A DNA stretch of 64,000 nucleotides, taken from Mytilisepta virgata (lineage: Eukaryota > Mollusca > Bivalvia > Mytilida > Mytilidae). Position 1 is the first letter of the stretch. The number at the start of each line of letters is the position of its first letter. Position numbers and translations under genes: made by a program. Of this stretch, positions 23,390-35,833 are shown in pieces. The notes under the pieces were generated by a model. It did no database searches. It was not told the origin of the DNA and saw nothing but the letters and a program-made list of their open reading frames with translations. The stretch covers positions 8,740,255-8,804,254 of the forward strand of contig CM051512.1 of the NCBI GenBank assembly GCA_028015205.1, read 5' to 3'.

Positions 23390-26300
23390 ATGGCCAAATC
23401 AAATTTTGGTAGATTATTTGAATTTATGTCTCTGATGGGACAATTAAAGGTGCGTTCATTTTTCATTTACTTTACCCCCTAAAATATTTGATCATTTGAA
23501 ACACAATAGAAGCTATTTATTGGAAAAGCCTAGTTCTTGGTTTTCCAAAATTATCATGCTGTTACTACTACAGCAGCTTGGAAACCAAATAGGTTCCAAC
23601 GTAATATGTTCTAAACCCAATGAAAACACTAGGAAAATGTTTTCGTAATATGTTCTACACCCGATGAAAACACTAGGAAAATGAGTTACCCTTGTCCGTC
23701 CGTCCGTCTGAACTATGTGGTTAAGTTATACGTTTAGGTTCATTTCTTTGGATATAAGTATAGTGTATCAATGAAACTTCATCAGTGGATGTGCCTTGGG
23801 TAGTATTGAGCATTCATGCAATAATTGGGTCATTATGACCTACTTTTTATGCTTGAGCGACTCTGGGTAAGTTTTGTGTCTAGGTTCATTTCTTTGGAAC
23901 TAAGTATAGTGTGTTAATGAAAGTTCATCAGTGGATGTGCCTTGGGTAGTACTGAGCAGTCATATAATAATTGGGTCATTATGACCTACATTTTATGCTT
24001 GAGCAACTCTGGTTAAGTTTCGCGTTTAAGTTTATTTCTTTGGAACTAAGCATAGTGTATCAACGAAACTTCAGCAGTGGATGTGCCATGGGTAGTACTG
24101 AGCAGTCATACAATAATTGGTTCATTATGACCTACATTTTATGCTTGAGCAACTCTGGTTAAGTTTCGCGTTTAAGTTTATTTCTTTGGAACTAAGCATA
24201 GCGTATCAATGAAATTTCATCAGTGGATGTGCCTTGGATAGTACTGAGCATTCATACATGATGACCTACATTTTTGGCAGGGCATCAGTGTATTTACTAT
24301 GTATTTGTCTTTTAAAGTTATATGATTTATTTATCCATGTAAATACATTTTTTAATATTGACATGACCTTGTCATACATTTATAAAGGGAGGTATAAAGA
24401 TAGCCCATCTTTTTGAGTTAGAGAAAAGGTTATCTCATCTGATTAAAAGACACCTTTTACATCTCAAGCTTGAATCTTGTGAATGGAAGCATATACTATT
24501 ACTAATGTTGGAAATCGATGCCTTGGGTTAAAAGGTTTTCTATGACTCGGCAGCAGATCAAATACATACTACATGTAGACCACAATTTAGATTCAAATTT
24601 GAACTTAGGGATTAAAAGCCATATTTTTTATTTCAAGATTGAGATTTTATGAAGCATGCTTATGCAATATTTAATGTTTTATATGATAGTAGACATAATG
24701 TTATAAATCTGTTCTACACCTTTAGAGAGTTAAAAGAACAGGATGGGTATTGAGAAAAGTGAATGAGCCGGAAAGTGTGTCAGATCACATGTACAGAATG
24801 GCCACTCTATCATTCCTGGTCGATCCTGGCAGTGGACTCAACAGAGAGAAGTATATATACAGTCTGAATTAGGTTCTCTTGAAAAAGGGAGGCAGGGGGT
24901 ACAATTTTCAGTGGAAAAAAATCCAGTTTTTAGTTTGATGATGTGTTGCAGGTGGAGTGACTGAGGGGAAAATCAATTTTGCTGTCACCCAGACAGCTCA
25001 TTGACTTTATGTTATACAGTCAAACCTGTCTTATGTGACCTTCCAAGGGAGAGCAAAATTGTGGTCACTAAAGACAGGCGGTCTTTATATAAAGGATAAT
25101 TTTATATAGAATGCACTTCAAAGGGAATTTGAATGGTGGTCTTTTAAGACAGGTTATTGCTTAATACAAGTGGTCACTAAAGCAGGTTTGACTGTATATG
25201 TATTTCTAGTTTTCCTGTCGATACTCATGTAATTACCTCCACCTGGTCACATGATATACCAGAATGTCAATGAAAATGAAAATGGTGTATAACAACAGTA
25301 AACTAGCAAAAATATGGTAATTATTTATACAGTGAAAGTTCCATTGCTCAAATAATCTGAAAATCGTAAGTTTAAATTTGCTTGCTGTTATTATATTATA
25401 TTGTGACTTTCATCCAAGGAGGAAGTTCTGTGATATAATGCTTTTGGGTAATTTGTATCTTCAACTCTTCAATTACTCAAATTATCCAATATTATTCAAG
25501 AGTTTATATTGGGCAATTTATTGTCATAAGTTTTCATGGTAAAACTTAATATCAATTAAAGTAATTGATATATTATCATAGCTACCCATATTTTTTTATT
25601 TCAAAGGAATGCAACTTTTGGAAATTGTTTGATTTGACATATTCATTGACAAGGCCCCTATCATGGACCTACAGACAGTGAGAATTTTCACAGACATTGG
25701 CCTTGCGAACATCACTTGAAGACAGAATTTGATCAATGTACCGGTAATAAAAAATTTAAAAATTTAATACTCCCACCCACCCAATATTTTTTACCAATTG
25801 ACTTGAATTGGCCTCACAAAAAATGTACATTGCTGCCTGTTCAGGTTCTGTATTATTTTCAATCACAGGTGTATTAAGTTGTCACTGATTCATGACATGG
25901 CCGAGAGTATTGTTGGTGATCTTACACCTGCAGATCGAGTTGACAAATCAGAAAAGCAGCAACGTGAAGAGGTTAGTGTAAAGAATTATGTAGATTTAAA
26001 AATTTGCAGGAGACTCATCCAGAGTAGATATTGTGACATAGGGCATTGCTTAACAATAGAAATATTACGGATTCTCAGAATTTTACTGGTTTTGAAAGTG
26101 TGAGGGGGTGGAAAGGGGGGTACCCTTCTCCTTTCTCCCGCCCCTCGTCTCCTTTCTCCTGCCCCCTCTCTCCTTTCTCCCGCCCCTCTGCTTCCATCTC
26201 CCACCTTAACAACCGTCTTTTTCAGATCAATCGATTTTAATACAAATTTGAATTAATATATGACCATATATAGGTGGCATAGGTCTTTATTAAAGCATAT

Positions 26301-29300
26301 ACTGATTTTACGAACAAGGCCTGCCTCCGACTCGTACGCAAATTAATACACAATGTTGGAATGTTGTCAATGGTGCATTGTGCATGCCCCAATGTCAAGA
26401 AACGGCATTTTTGATATGTATGGTCATGTATGAGGATCATGAAATTAGACATAGTTTTTTATTGTGTCATCTCTATTTTTCCCTGTCCTCGAGAACACCT
26501 TACTTTGTATGGTCAAGTGGATAACGTAAATATTTTAAGGTGACCTGGAAAACGCGTTAAGTACATGTAATATTGTTTAGAGGAGGAAGTGTATCTCTCT
26601 GACATTGTCAGCATCCCTTCTTTTTAAATTTGTAGAAGATCGCAAAATACTTAGAGGAAACAGATACCCACATGTGAAGGCAAACCGGAAATGATGGGGG
26701 CATTTTAAAAAGGAAAACGTAACGGAGAGATAATTCCATTTTGAAAGGATGATTTCTAGAAATGACCGGAAATGGCAAAAATGGTTTGGGAAATATAAAT
26801 GTTGCCTTTTTTCAAAGATTTGTCCATTTATTAGAACATTTAGTATCCAGTTTTTTCGTTTTTTTTACCTCTTTATTTTTTTTTTCAACATTAAAGTTCG
26901 TCTCCCTTTGATAGTTCTCCCTCCTTTCTCCCACCCTTTCTCTGCTTTCTCCCGCCCTTTCTCTCCTTTCTCCTGCCCCCTCTCTCCTTTCTCTCGCCCT
27001 TTCTCTCCTTTCTCCTGCCCTTTCTCTCCTTTCTCCCGCCCCCTCTCTCCTTTCTCCCGCCCCCTTTCTCCTGCCCCCTTTCTCACTGTCTCCCAATACC
27101 CTTTCCACCCCCTCAAGTGTAATCTCACTTTTTCTGACACAAGTCCAATGAGGAAGATGAAAGAAAAAATTAAATTGAGTTACTTCCCTTTGGTTGGTAA
27201 TTGTTGAAGTATAATGAAAATTTGTTCATTCTACATCAGACAACTTTTACTTTTTAGCTCACCTGGTGCAAAGGGCCATGTGAGCTATTTCCATCACTTG
27301 TCTTCCATCCTTATTGTCATAAACTTTGAAGATTTTCTATGAAACGACTGGGGCAATTCAATTGAAACAAAACTTGGCAGCAATGGTCTTTAGGTGTCCT
27401 CTTTCAGTATTGTATCCGGTGCAGCCAGAGCCAGACATAGGAACCTATGGGAAATTTACTTAAATGATCTTCCTGTGTTGAAACCACAAAGCCAATTGGA
27501 ACAAAACTTGGCTGCAATGGTCCTTAGGTGGTCCTCTTTCAGAATTGTATCTGCTGACCCTGCACACCATCCAAGATGGCTGCCAAACATAGTTTAACAT
27601 GGGACTTTATGGGAAAATTCACTGAAAGATCTTCATGTTTGAAACCATTTAACAATTTGACAAAACCAGTGAACCATTAGGAAATTGACAGGAATGCTCT
27701 AGACAGCCAAGATGGACTTAGTCAAACAATTTATTCTGCTTGAAGTCTACAAATGATTTCCAATTGAGTGATACAGGCTTCTAGTTTTCAAATGCAGTCC
27801 GTGTAGTTTGAATTTTACCCTTTGACCTTAAAGATCCTTCACCATGGTAACAGCATAGGTGTTGTCAATTATCAGCTCTGTGATTGGACGAAAATGAGGT
27901 CTTTGGTTAATTTGCTGCTATGTTCAATAGGAGATAATTGATAATCATTTATAACAAAAAAATTATCTTATAACGATACAACTATTAAAAAGAATTTCTT
28001 GATAAATAGTTATTTCTGTAACAAAAATAAATTGTGTAATTATATAATTACTGCATGTGGAAAATTGTAATTTTTAACACCACCTGTCATGTGAGAAACT
28101 TACATTTATGAATGTACGGGTTAATCCATTCAGGACTTTCGTTGGGGTTTGAAAGTAAACAAACAAATGAATGAGAACATATAAATTTAAAAGTGCATGA
28201 AATCTTTTTAAAAGAAATTACTGGTTATTTACTTATATATTTATTAATTGAAATTTCTTATTAAACTTTTTTGTGTTTTTACAGATGGCAATGAAGCATA
28301 TAGCAGACTTAGTTGGTGAAGATTTGGGAAAGGAACTCTACTCATTGTGGGAGGTACTATTTAATAAACAAGGGAGTTAACTACTACAGATGAACCTCTG
28401 TAAACCAAATAGCTATGGGACCATAGAAATTGCCTTGTTTATGGAAATGCCAGTTTTGAGAGGTTTTTGATTATTGTATTTAGTAGTGAAATCCAACCAG
28501 AAGTAAATAAATTACTTTAGATTTATTGTTATAAAAATGTCAGATTTTTTAAGATGAGGAGTTTCTCCCTTGTGCATAGCTCTGTCTTTAGATGTTTTGG
28601 TATTACGACTCATTTTGGCATGTTTTGAATTTGCTTTTTGGATAATGTTGTTGTTTCCAACCATCCTCCCAAGTCAGGGTTTTGTATCCACGTTCGTTCC
28701 TACAAACTACTGACATCACACATTCATATTTTGCGGGTCGGAAATGAACGATTTTCATTGGTTCTTCTCAAGGTCACAAGAGAATCCATTTGCGTCGTAG
28801 GTAGAATTTTCTAGGTCATACACCAGGTGGCGATATGTTCGGCCCGCAACATATGAATGTGTGATGTCAGGGGTTTGTAGGAAAGAACAATAGTCCATTT
28901 CTGTTGGCTGGATGAGGAGCATCCATTTGGCTGAATGCATTTAACATATATAATCTTTAGTTTGTATTATGAATGTAATAAAGTTGAAAACATTGTCTTA
29001 TAATCGATTGAATGCTTAAGAGAAGATTGTTTCCCATTGGCAGGAGTATGAACACCAAACATCACCTGAAGCTGTATTTGTTAAAGACCTAGACAAATTT
29101 GAGATGATATTCCAGGCACATGAATATGAACAGCTTGCCAAGAAACCTGGTTCTTTACAAGAATTTTTTGACAGCACAAGAGGTATAATGTAAACATCAA
29201 AGTTTATGAATAGGAAGCTTTTTTCTAGATTATATTTCATCTGTAAAACTTTGGATGGCCAAAAAGAATTAAATATCAGCAATAGAATATGGGAGCAATA

Positions 29301-31541
29301 AGATAATTGGGGCTCTCGGTGACCGAGTGGTCTAGGTAGTTCATCATGTCTACTAATGCTCACTAGCCTGTCAACACTGAGGTTGTGAGTTCAATAACAT
29401 CTTATCTGTGGCGGGGTGTGTATCTTAATTGACAAGGATTGCCAATTTTCCTACTGAAGGTCAGTGGTACTACGACTTCCTCCACCAACAAAAACTGGCT
29501 GCCGGGAAATAGCCAAATGTGCTGAAAAAGGTGTAAAACACCAACAAAACTAACAAACATACAATAAGATGATTGTCATTATACACTAAGGGAGCATCCA
29601 TTTGATTTTTAGAGGGGGGGAGAGGGGGGGGGGGGCTAGGATCAAATTTGAAATAAAAAGGATGGACCAGGATTTGTTGCAAAATAAAAAGACAGGATCA
29701 CTTTAGGTGTGAATAAAAAATGCAGGACCTGTGTCAAACATGAATTTTTTGGTTTAAATGAAAATAAAAATTTAGGTCGCAATAGCAACCGAAAAAAGAT
29801 AATCCAGGACCAAGATTTGGACAAAAAACATAGGCAGGATCAAACATATAATCCTGTCCTCATTTCTGTTTACTGTCTTAAAAAGATGCAGTCATACTTG
29901 CTTGAAAGGACACCTCTATATATCAAATCACTGTCCATAAAGGGCACTGTGAAAAATTTTATATCATGTACAAGGCTTGTAAAATTAACCTCTGTATAAA
30001 GGGTACCAGCTCATAAAGGGCACTTTTCTATGGTCCCTTGGGTGTTCTTTATACATGTTTGACTGTACATATTTTATTCACCTGAATGTGTGAACATCAA
30101 ATTTCCTGTTAAATATTCATACTGGAAATAACATTGAGTGTCTGTTTAGTTGCATTAAGTTTAAAAAATTCAAGAATCCTTTCCTATTTAGCACTGTATT
30201 TTTCATTCTTATGTTAAAGACATACTTAGAATTAATATAGACACACTTCAAGTGTACTTCATGTCTCACAGATAAGATGTTATCAAGATGCTATATTTAT
30301 TAAAATTCTATAAAATACCACTAAACTATGATTTGGTGACGTCATTTCCACAAAGTTTTATTAGATATTCTGTCTAAGTGGAGGAGTGTATCAAGAATGT
30401 TATTTTTAATCATTTAGCAAATAGTTCATTAAATTTTTTTTAATAACTCTTTTATCTTTATTTTTTTTTTATCTCAGTATGAGGCCTTATTGAGATTTTA
30501 AACTGAACAAGTTGTCATTATAAACTGCCAATCATAACAAATATAGACTTTGTCACTCTTTTTTTATGTTTTGCTTCAAAGCTTTGTCTCAGATTTTCTA
30601 TTTGATGTTGCAAACATAATATCTGCTTTTATAGGACAGTTTCTATGAAGGTCTGAAACTCCCTTCCGTTTTTTTATTTCTATCTTTTTTTGCACATAAA
30701 TCTGAGAAGGACATCTTTGTTTTTATTTTGTTAAATTTACTATCCTGTGGGGTTTTTTTTTAATATAAGGGAGCAACCATTTGATTTTTATGACCAGCAT
30801 GAAATTTTAAATAAAAAAGCAGCAGCTGTGATAACCAATAAATTTTTTTGTTTAAATGAAAATAAAAATTTAGACCGCGATATTGACTGGAAAAAAAATC
30901 CAGGACCAAAATTTCAGCTGAAAAATAGGCAGGTTTAAACATTTCAACATCTAAAAAATTGTACAATTTCCATTAATTGTACATCTAATTTGGTGTATAT
31001 AGAATGTTAGGCAATGATTCCACAGTTACAAGAATCATATTCATAACGATATATTGTGAAACAGGACCTTGGTTTTTATCTAAATCCAATTTTAATTACG
31101 CAGGAAATGTAGATGTGTGTCCAATTTGTATATGCAATGACCTCTGAGTTGGTAGTCAGGGACGGAACCAGAATTTATGAAAAAGTATACATTAAATTCA
31201 GAAATGAAAAATGTAACGAAAATATTTTTGACAATTTTATGCTAAAAATCATATATATCAATAAAATTTTTTTTTTTTTTTTGGATCAAAAGGGGGGGGG
31301 GGCATATGCCCTCTACGTCCCCCTATGTATCCGCCACTGGTAGTCATATAGTTGTGAGACAGGGGAATGGTTTTTAACTAAATCATTTAAAATTACAGGA
31401 AAATTTAAGACAACACAAGTACAAGAATGGGTGAAAGAATTGGAAGAAACGAGAGACAAATATGAGAAAGACGAAGCAGAATTAACAGAACAAAAAGACA
31501 GAACAAATAAATCCAGAAAAGGGGATTCTAATTGGACATAA
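23390..31541 (+). CDS. HDDC2: HDDC2, HD-domain 5'-deoxynucleotidase (6 exons)
   Basis: Metal-dependent phosphohydrolase of the HDDC2/YfbR-like family, which removes phosphate from deoxynucleoside 5'-monophosphates. Exons: 23390-23449, 24726-24850, 25869-25971, 28285-28353, 29044-29182, 31399-31541, all with GT-AG borders and consistent phases; 212 aa (human about 204). Exon 1 encodes MAKSNFGRLFEFMSLMGQLK, matching the family's LLxFLxxxGQLK start. The HD-domain metal ligands are visible: His41 (SDHMYRMA), His70-Asp71 (LIHDMAESIVGD, with Glu74) and Asp136 (LDKFEMIFQA). Further conserved parts are KRTGWVLRKV, GKELYSLWEEYE and GSLQEFFDSTRGKF. The C-terminus is a charged, Glu/Lys-rich tail. It is head-to-head with MRPS28, with about 3.5 kb between starts. 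Introns carry minisatellites, a TIR element, a SINE and fold-back repeats. Confidence 0.95.
23610..24265. repeat. ~146-bp tandem repeat in HDDC2 intron 1, ~3.8 copies
   Basis: Unit includes TTCATTTCTTTGGAACTAAG, AAACTTCATCAGTGGATGTG, CCTTGGGTAGTACTGAGCA and CATTATGACCTACATTTTAT. It is preceded by two copies of a ~49-bp block (GTAATATGTTCTA ... GAAAACACTAGGAAAATG) and a GTCCGTCCGTCCGTC run. The apparent open frames here are repeat artefacts. Confidence 0.85.
25014..25197. mobile_element. 184-bp fold-back MITE in HDDC2 intron 2
   Basis: Perfect 15-bp TIRs ATACAGTCAAACCTG and CAGGTTTGACTGTAT, with inner complementary GGTCACTAAAGACAG / GTCTTTTAAGACAGG segments. A half copy with CATGTTTGACTGTACAT ends near 30070. 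Confidence 0.8.
26097..27120. repeat. CT-rich 21-bp minisatellites bounded by inverted ends, HDDC2 intron 3
   Basis: TTTCTCCCGCCCCCTCTCTCC-type units occur at about 26126-26205 and 26918-27108. The outer borders are inverted: GAGGGGGTGGAAAGG near 26102 and CCTTTCCACCCCCTC near 27102. The minus strand of the larger array makes a long G/E/R/K open frame, an artefact of a unit length divisible by three. Confidence 0.8.
27257..27790. mobile_element. Dispersed 'AGCTCACCTGG' repeat in HDDC2 intron 3
   Basis: It begins with a hairpin, AGCTCACCTGG...CCATGTGAGCT, continues with ATTCAATTGAAACAAAACTT-GGCAGCAATGG and CCAAGATGGCTGCCA-type blocks in two partial copies, and ends near TGATACAGGCTTCT. A second copy lies at about 37165-37800 and a terminal fragment near 63535-63585. 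A widespread bivalve repeat type. Confidence 0.7.
28555..28935. mobile_element. Family C repeat fragment interrupted by a fold-back MITE
   Basis: Bases 28570-28660 match the start of the repeats at 1445 and 49140 and break off where a CATCCTCCCAAGTCAGGG terminus begins (28662), the same terminus as the 71-bp MITE at 21579. Inner arms TTCCTACAAACTACTGACAT-CACACATTCATAT and their reverse complement (right side near 28855-28890) give a fold-back. The right end is diverged. HDDC2 intron 4. Confidence 0.65.
29310..29561 (+). mobile_element. tRNA-derived SINE with 14-bp target duplication, HDDC2 intron 5
   Basis: The 5' end GGTGACCGAGTGGTCTAGG is a clear pol III A box from a tRNA with Ser/Leu-like start; the B-box region GAGGTTGTGAGTTCAATAAC is mutated. 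Flanks CAATAAGATAATTG (29296-29309) and CAATAAGATGATTG (29562-29575) are a target duplication with one mismatch. A diverged minus-strand copy is at 9432-9690. Confidence 0.85.
29588..29870. repeat. Poly-G dispersed repeat, copy 1
   Basis: GGAGCATCCATTTGATTTTT, poly-G, GCTAGGATCAAATTTGAAAT then 'AATAAAAAGGATGGACCAGG', AAATGAAAATAAAAATTTAG and CAGGACCAAGATTTGGAC. Related copies: 30770-30945, 38785-39003 (fold-back) and 60245-60470 (diverged). Confidence 0.65.
30765..30945. repeat. Poly-G dispersed repeat, copy 2 (internally deleted)
   Basis: GGGAGCAACCATTTGATTTTT ends at 30790, followed by TTTAAATGAAAATAAAAATT and CCAGGACCAAAATTTCAGC, matching the copy at 29588 but lacking the G run. Confidence 0.55.
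31157..31339. mobile_element. 183-bp MITE with 5-bp target duplication, HDDC2 intron 5
   Basis: Ends CAGGGACGGAACCAG and its imperfect inverse (ATCCGCCACTG) with GTAGT duplicated at 31152-31156 and 31340-31344. An internal poly-T then poly-G run precedes GCATATGCCCTC. It sits only 59 bases before the acceptor of HDDC2 exon 6, so part of that intron end is transposon-derived. Confidence 0.75.
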
Positions 31542-31824
31542 TGTTTATGATATTAGGTTTATAATTTTAAATTATGTTGCAGTTTTAAGTGATATTATCT
31601 GATATTATCTGTGTAAGTTTTTAATGTAAGACAATATATTTAGCTTTAATTTGTTTACATTTGCTAAACTGCCTTGAAATATGCAGCACAGGAAGAGCCT
31701 TGCAATAATTAAAGCTGGTAACATCACTGTATACAACTGGTAATATGGGTGGGCATTATATTTAATTCTCAGGTCAGCTTCATTCAACAAGTGTAAACTT
31801 TAGTGCAATCTGATCCTTTGGGGC

Positions 31825-31830
31825 AATAAA
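31825..31830 (+). terminator. Candidate poly(A) signal of HDDC2
   Basis: AATAAA 284 bases after the HDDC2 stop, the first clear canonical hexamer downstream, at a distance typical of a 3' UTR end. Confidence 0.45.
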
Positions 31831-32674
31831 ACAAAGGGAATGGTTAATAAATATTAGAAAATTAACATTTTTTTCTCAAACTTTAAATGCTTTATAAATG
31901 TTTGAAAAAACAAATTTCCTTCATGTAAATGCCTGAGGTGACTAATGTGAAGTGTTTTTTTTTTTTTTAAGTCAGAATACACCATAGTTAATTTCTGTTA
32001 AAAATAGTTTTCACCGAGAAATCAAAAATTGTACAGTCTTTCTGGCATTTCTGTTTAAACCGTGATCATTAAATTTTCTTAGTGATATTTTATTACGACT
32101 TGTACATGAATCATATAAGTATAATTCCAATGTTGTTTTCAAAACATCAAATGCAGTAATTTCATTGGCTAACAGTAACTTCCGATAAAAGGTTTATAAC
32201 ATGATAAATTCCTTTCATGGTGTATGAATATGTACGCATGCAATATAATGGAAAACGTCATATTTCTGCATTACTTTGGAATTATAAGTAATAAAGGTTA
32301 TTTTTACAGAATTTACCAATGTGTAAACTCGGGCTTAACACTCACAAACTTTGCATAAATCCTTTGGACGTTATTTAGTTTGTGAGTGAATCGCCTGATT
32401 TTACACATTGATAAATTCCTTCAAAATAACCTTCATTACTATAATATTTTTACCTTTATAAGGACAAATATCTCCTTTTTTCCCCCCAATAAAGGAGGAA
32501 GGCACAGGGTGTGACCCTGTTTTCACCCCTGGAGTAGGGATACAAAACATGTATAAGAAGCACTACAGTGAAACTGAGAATTACATTCTTCTTGTTAATA
32601 CAATAAACTATAAACAATGTCCATTGTATCACCTGATTTGATTAGTGGAAAAAACAAGAACCCGTATCGACTTT

Positions 32675-33402
32675 ATTCAATGAATGGATTCTTGTGATTA
32701 CATTGGACTTTACAATTACTACACAGTTTACATGACATACATATTCAATCAGTGAACTCATGTGATTACAGTGAACTTTACTATTACTACACAGTTTACA
32801 TGACGTACATATTCAATCAGTGAACTCATGTGATTACAGTGAACTTTACTATTACTACACAGTTTACATGACATACATATTCAATCAGTGAACTCATGTG
32901 ATTACAGTGGACTTTACTATTACTACACAGTTTACAATCAGTGAACTCATGTGATTACAGTGGACTTTACTATTACTACACAGTTTACATGACATACATA
33001 TTCAATCAGTGAACTCATGTGATTACAGTGGACTTTACTATTACTACACAGTTTACATGACGTACATATTCAATCAGTGAACTCATGTGATTACAGTGGA
33101 CTTTACTATTACTACACAGTTTACATGACGTACATATTCAATCAGTGAACTCATGTGATTACAGTGAACTTTACTATTACTACACAGTTTACATGACGTA
33201 CATATTCAATCAGTGAACTCATGTGATTACAGTGAACTTTACTATTACTACACAGTTTACATGACGTACATATTCAATCAGTGAACTCATGTGATTACAG
33301 TGAACTTTACTATTACTACACAGTTTACATGACATACATATTCAATCAGTGAACTCATGTGATTACAGTGAACTTTACTATTACTATACAGTTTACCTGA
33401 TG
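32675..33402. repeat. 68-bp minisatellite, ~11 copies
   Basis: Unit ATTCAATCAGTGAACTCATG-TGATTACAGTGAACTTTACT-ATTACTACACAGTTTACATG-ACATACAT, with periodic starts at 32743, 32811 and 32879. One copy near 32930 lacks the CATGACATACATATT segment. Copies are over 95% alike (GAACTT/GGACTT, ACATAC/ACGTAC variants), so recent expansion or conversion is likely. Confidence 0.93.
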
Positions 33403-35690
33403 TACAAAATGCTTTCACTAAGCTGAGTATAAAAGCAAGAATTTGGTAAAGAATAAGTGTTTTATCTGTAATACAATTTTATACTTAGAAATAATGCAGT
33501 CTTTAAAACAGTTGTCATAATATCACTATAAGCCATTTTTAAAACAGTATGCATTTGTGTATGTTGTATGGAGATAAATTATTATCAAATTATTTTTTAA
33601 GTCTAGCTCATTATTCATTAGATATAAATACAGATACTCCATGTTAAGCAGATTACATGGTATTATATATAAAAAGATAAACATTTAGTTACTTATTTCA
33701 TTTAGTTGAATACTGAAATATATATTTGAATGATTACTGTAAATTTGGAAATTATTGCAACGTTTTTATTATTGCGAAAAATGTGACAGGATTGTTATTG
33801 CAATAATTTAAACTCGCATTTTGGAATTTTTTATACATGTATGAATGAAGTGTGATTTTTCTCAATATCGCAAAAATTAAAATCGCATTTTGGTCTAAAA
33901 TGACAAAATAGCAAATCACATTTAGAATTGAAGCTAGAACAAAAGTTAATTTATGTGAGGTATTGTTGTAAGGGTTTGACAGATGCCTAAAATCACTATC
34001 ATACTATTTAGAAATATCCAGTTCTTGTAGCCGGAGAGGAAAATGAATTGTAAACTCAATTTCAAATAATGCATTTCATAGTTCAACCAAATGCATTCTT
34101 TTGTTTTATATATTTAAATCCAAACGCCCACAATGCTAACTGATGTTAATTTGATAAAGTTTTTGTATTTTTATTTTATTTTTAAATTGTACCGATTTTT
34201 TTTTAAAAGATTTTCATTTCCGAAAGGGGAGTATTTTGTTTGCCTTGTATTTATAGAATACTCGTTATGACTTAAAATCAAAATAAAAAAGGACAGTAAC
34301 ATTCATAACGTGTAAAAAAAAATATTTCCACTGATGTTATGATATTGTTTTCTTATTTTGACATCAACAGTTTTGGATACAGTCACTTCCAGACATCAAC
34401 AGCATTACTTCATAGCAGACTGTGCACAGTACAAATATAGTTTATCAACAGTTATGAATATTGCTACTCTTTGTGGATCCATCTTTGTTTTTCCTGCTTT
34501 TTGATAGTTTGAGATCCCTTTGGCATCACGAAGCCTTACGGACATAACTTATCTGGAATTACTCTGAGGCCATTCTGCACTTGCGGATTGGTGTGGTTTT
34601 CCAGCATTGAAGACCATGTTGTAATCTATGGATGTTTGTTTGGTTATATAATTGTGATTTTGTGCTTTATTTGTACTTCATTCCTCATTCGTTTTTTCCT
34701 CACATTTTGTTTTACAAGCTCTTGTCATGGGATTTCAGTGCAAACAGCAAAATTTGCTAATTCTGTCTATTACCTACCAAGTCTGTTTATTTCTTATATA
34801 ATATGGTGCAGAGATAATTGTATTGGTTTGGAACTGTGGTGATTTTGAGATTTGAGGGACAGGTTCAAACACTTAGTCATTACTGTAATCAAATTCAAAC
34901 TCAATATTACAAGGTTTGTGAATTTTTTTTTCTATGAGATATATAACATTGATTAATTGCTGTTTAATGCCACTTTGATGGCCAAGGTCACTTCGTGGCG
35001 AGAGCTGTTAAGAGTATAATAAAACATTTGAATAAAATAGTACCTAAATATTAAAACAGAAAATATATTTACAAATAGAGATATATAAAATACTTATACT
35101 CTCCCAAGTGCAGTAAACTTCAGTTTTAGAAATTATTATCTCTGGATTAGGGGTGTTTAAAGAGAGTATTTTTGATACAAGAATATCTTCAGTTTTACGT
35201 TCATGGTGTGTACTTATTACTTACGTAACTTAAAGTCATATTTGCATAAATGATATTGTATTTTGAATTGTCAAAGTTTGTATAATCGTATAATATTTCA
35301 TTTTTACAAAGTGCAGTTTTCAAGTTTTATTCATCATCGCATACATCATAAAGATATTAAACAACCTCATCATAAATATTCTATTGTATTATTAGGCTTT
35401 TCATATTTATTTTTAGCATCAAATGCACATATTTTTCACTCTAACTTTATTTTTGCATTCAAAATCACATAAAGCTGATAAGCTTGACAGTTATTTGTAT
35501 TTAACATCAGTTATTGTTAATTGCATTACCTGTGTATGAAAAAGTTGTCTCAAATTTCCAACAGTATTCTAAATCACCAAATTTTCCAAATTAATTAATA
35601 TTTTCAAAATACTAGTATCAATGATGGACGTGTTTTTGTCACTGTCTACATTACTCAAATCTCTTAAATTTTCTGTTCAAAATTTGACAA
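33403..35690. other. AT-rich DNA without a recognisable gene
   Basis: I see only diverged repeat traces: an ATTGAAGACC-type fragment near 34605 and a SINE-like GATTAATTGCTGTTTAATGCC...CTTCGTGGCG segment near 34950-35010. The hydrophobic frame at 34588-34842 is T-rich translation without other support. Confidence 0.5.
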
Positions 35691-35833
35691 AAATTACCAG
35701 AAATTTCTAAGGTTTTCCTTTTGCCTTAGCTGAGTTTGGATTCCTGTTTGTTTTATTTGTTTTGGTTTTTGATGGTTGTGCTTATTAATTCATCATCATA
35801 TCTTCAATCGGATTTCCAAAATTTTGATCTCGA

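Noticed and set aside
26812..27140. Long GERREGAGERRE-type reading frames on the minus strand
   Set aside because: They are the translation of a 21-bp CT-rich minisatellite; unit length divisible by three keeps all frames open.
34588..34842. Hydrophobic 84-residue frame resembling a membrane protein
   Set aside because: T-rich DNA yields Phe/Leu/Ile by chance; the start overlaps a dispersed ATTGAAGACC repeat and no family motif is visible.
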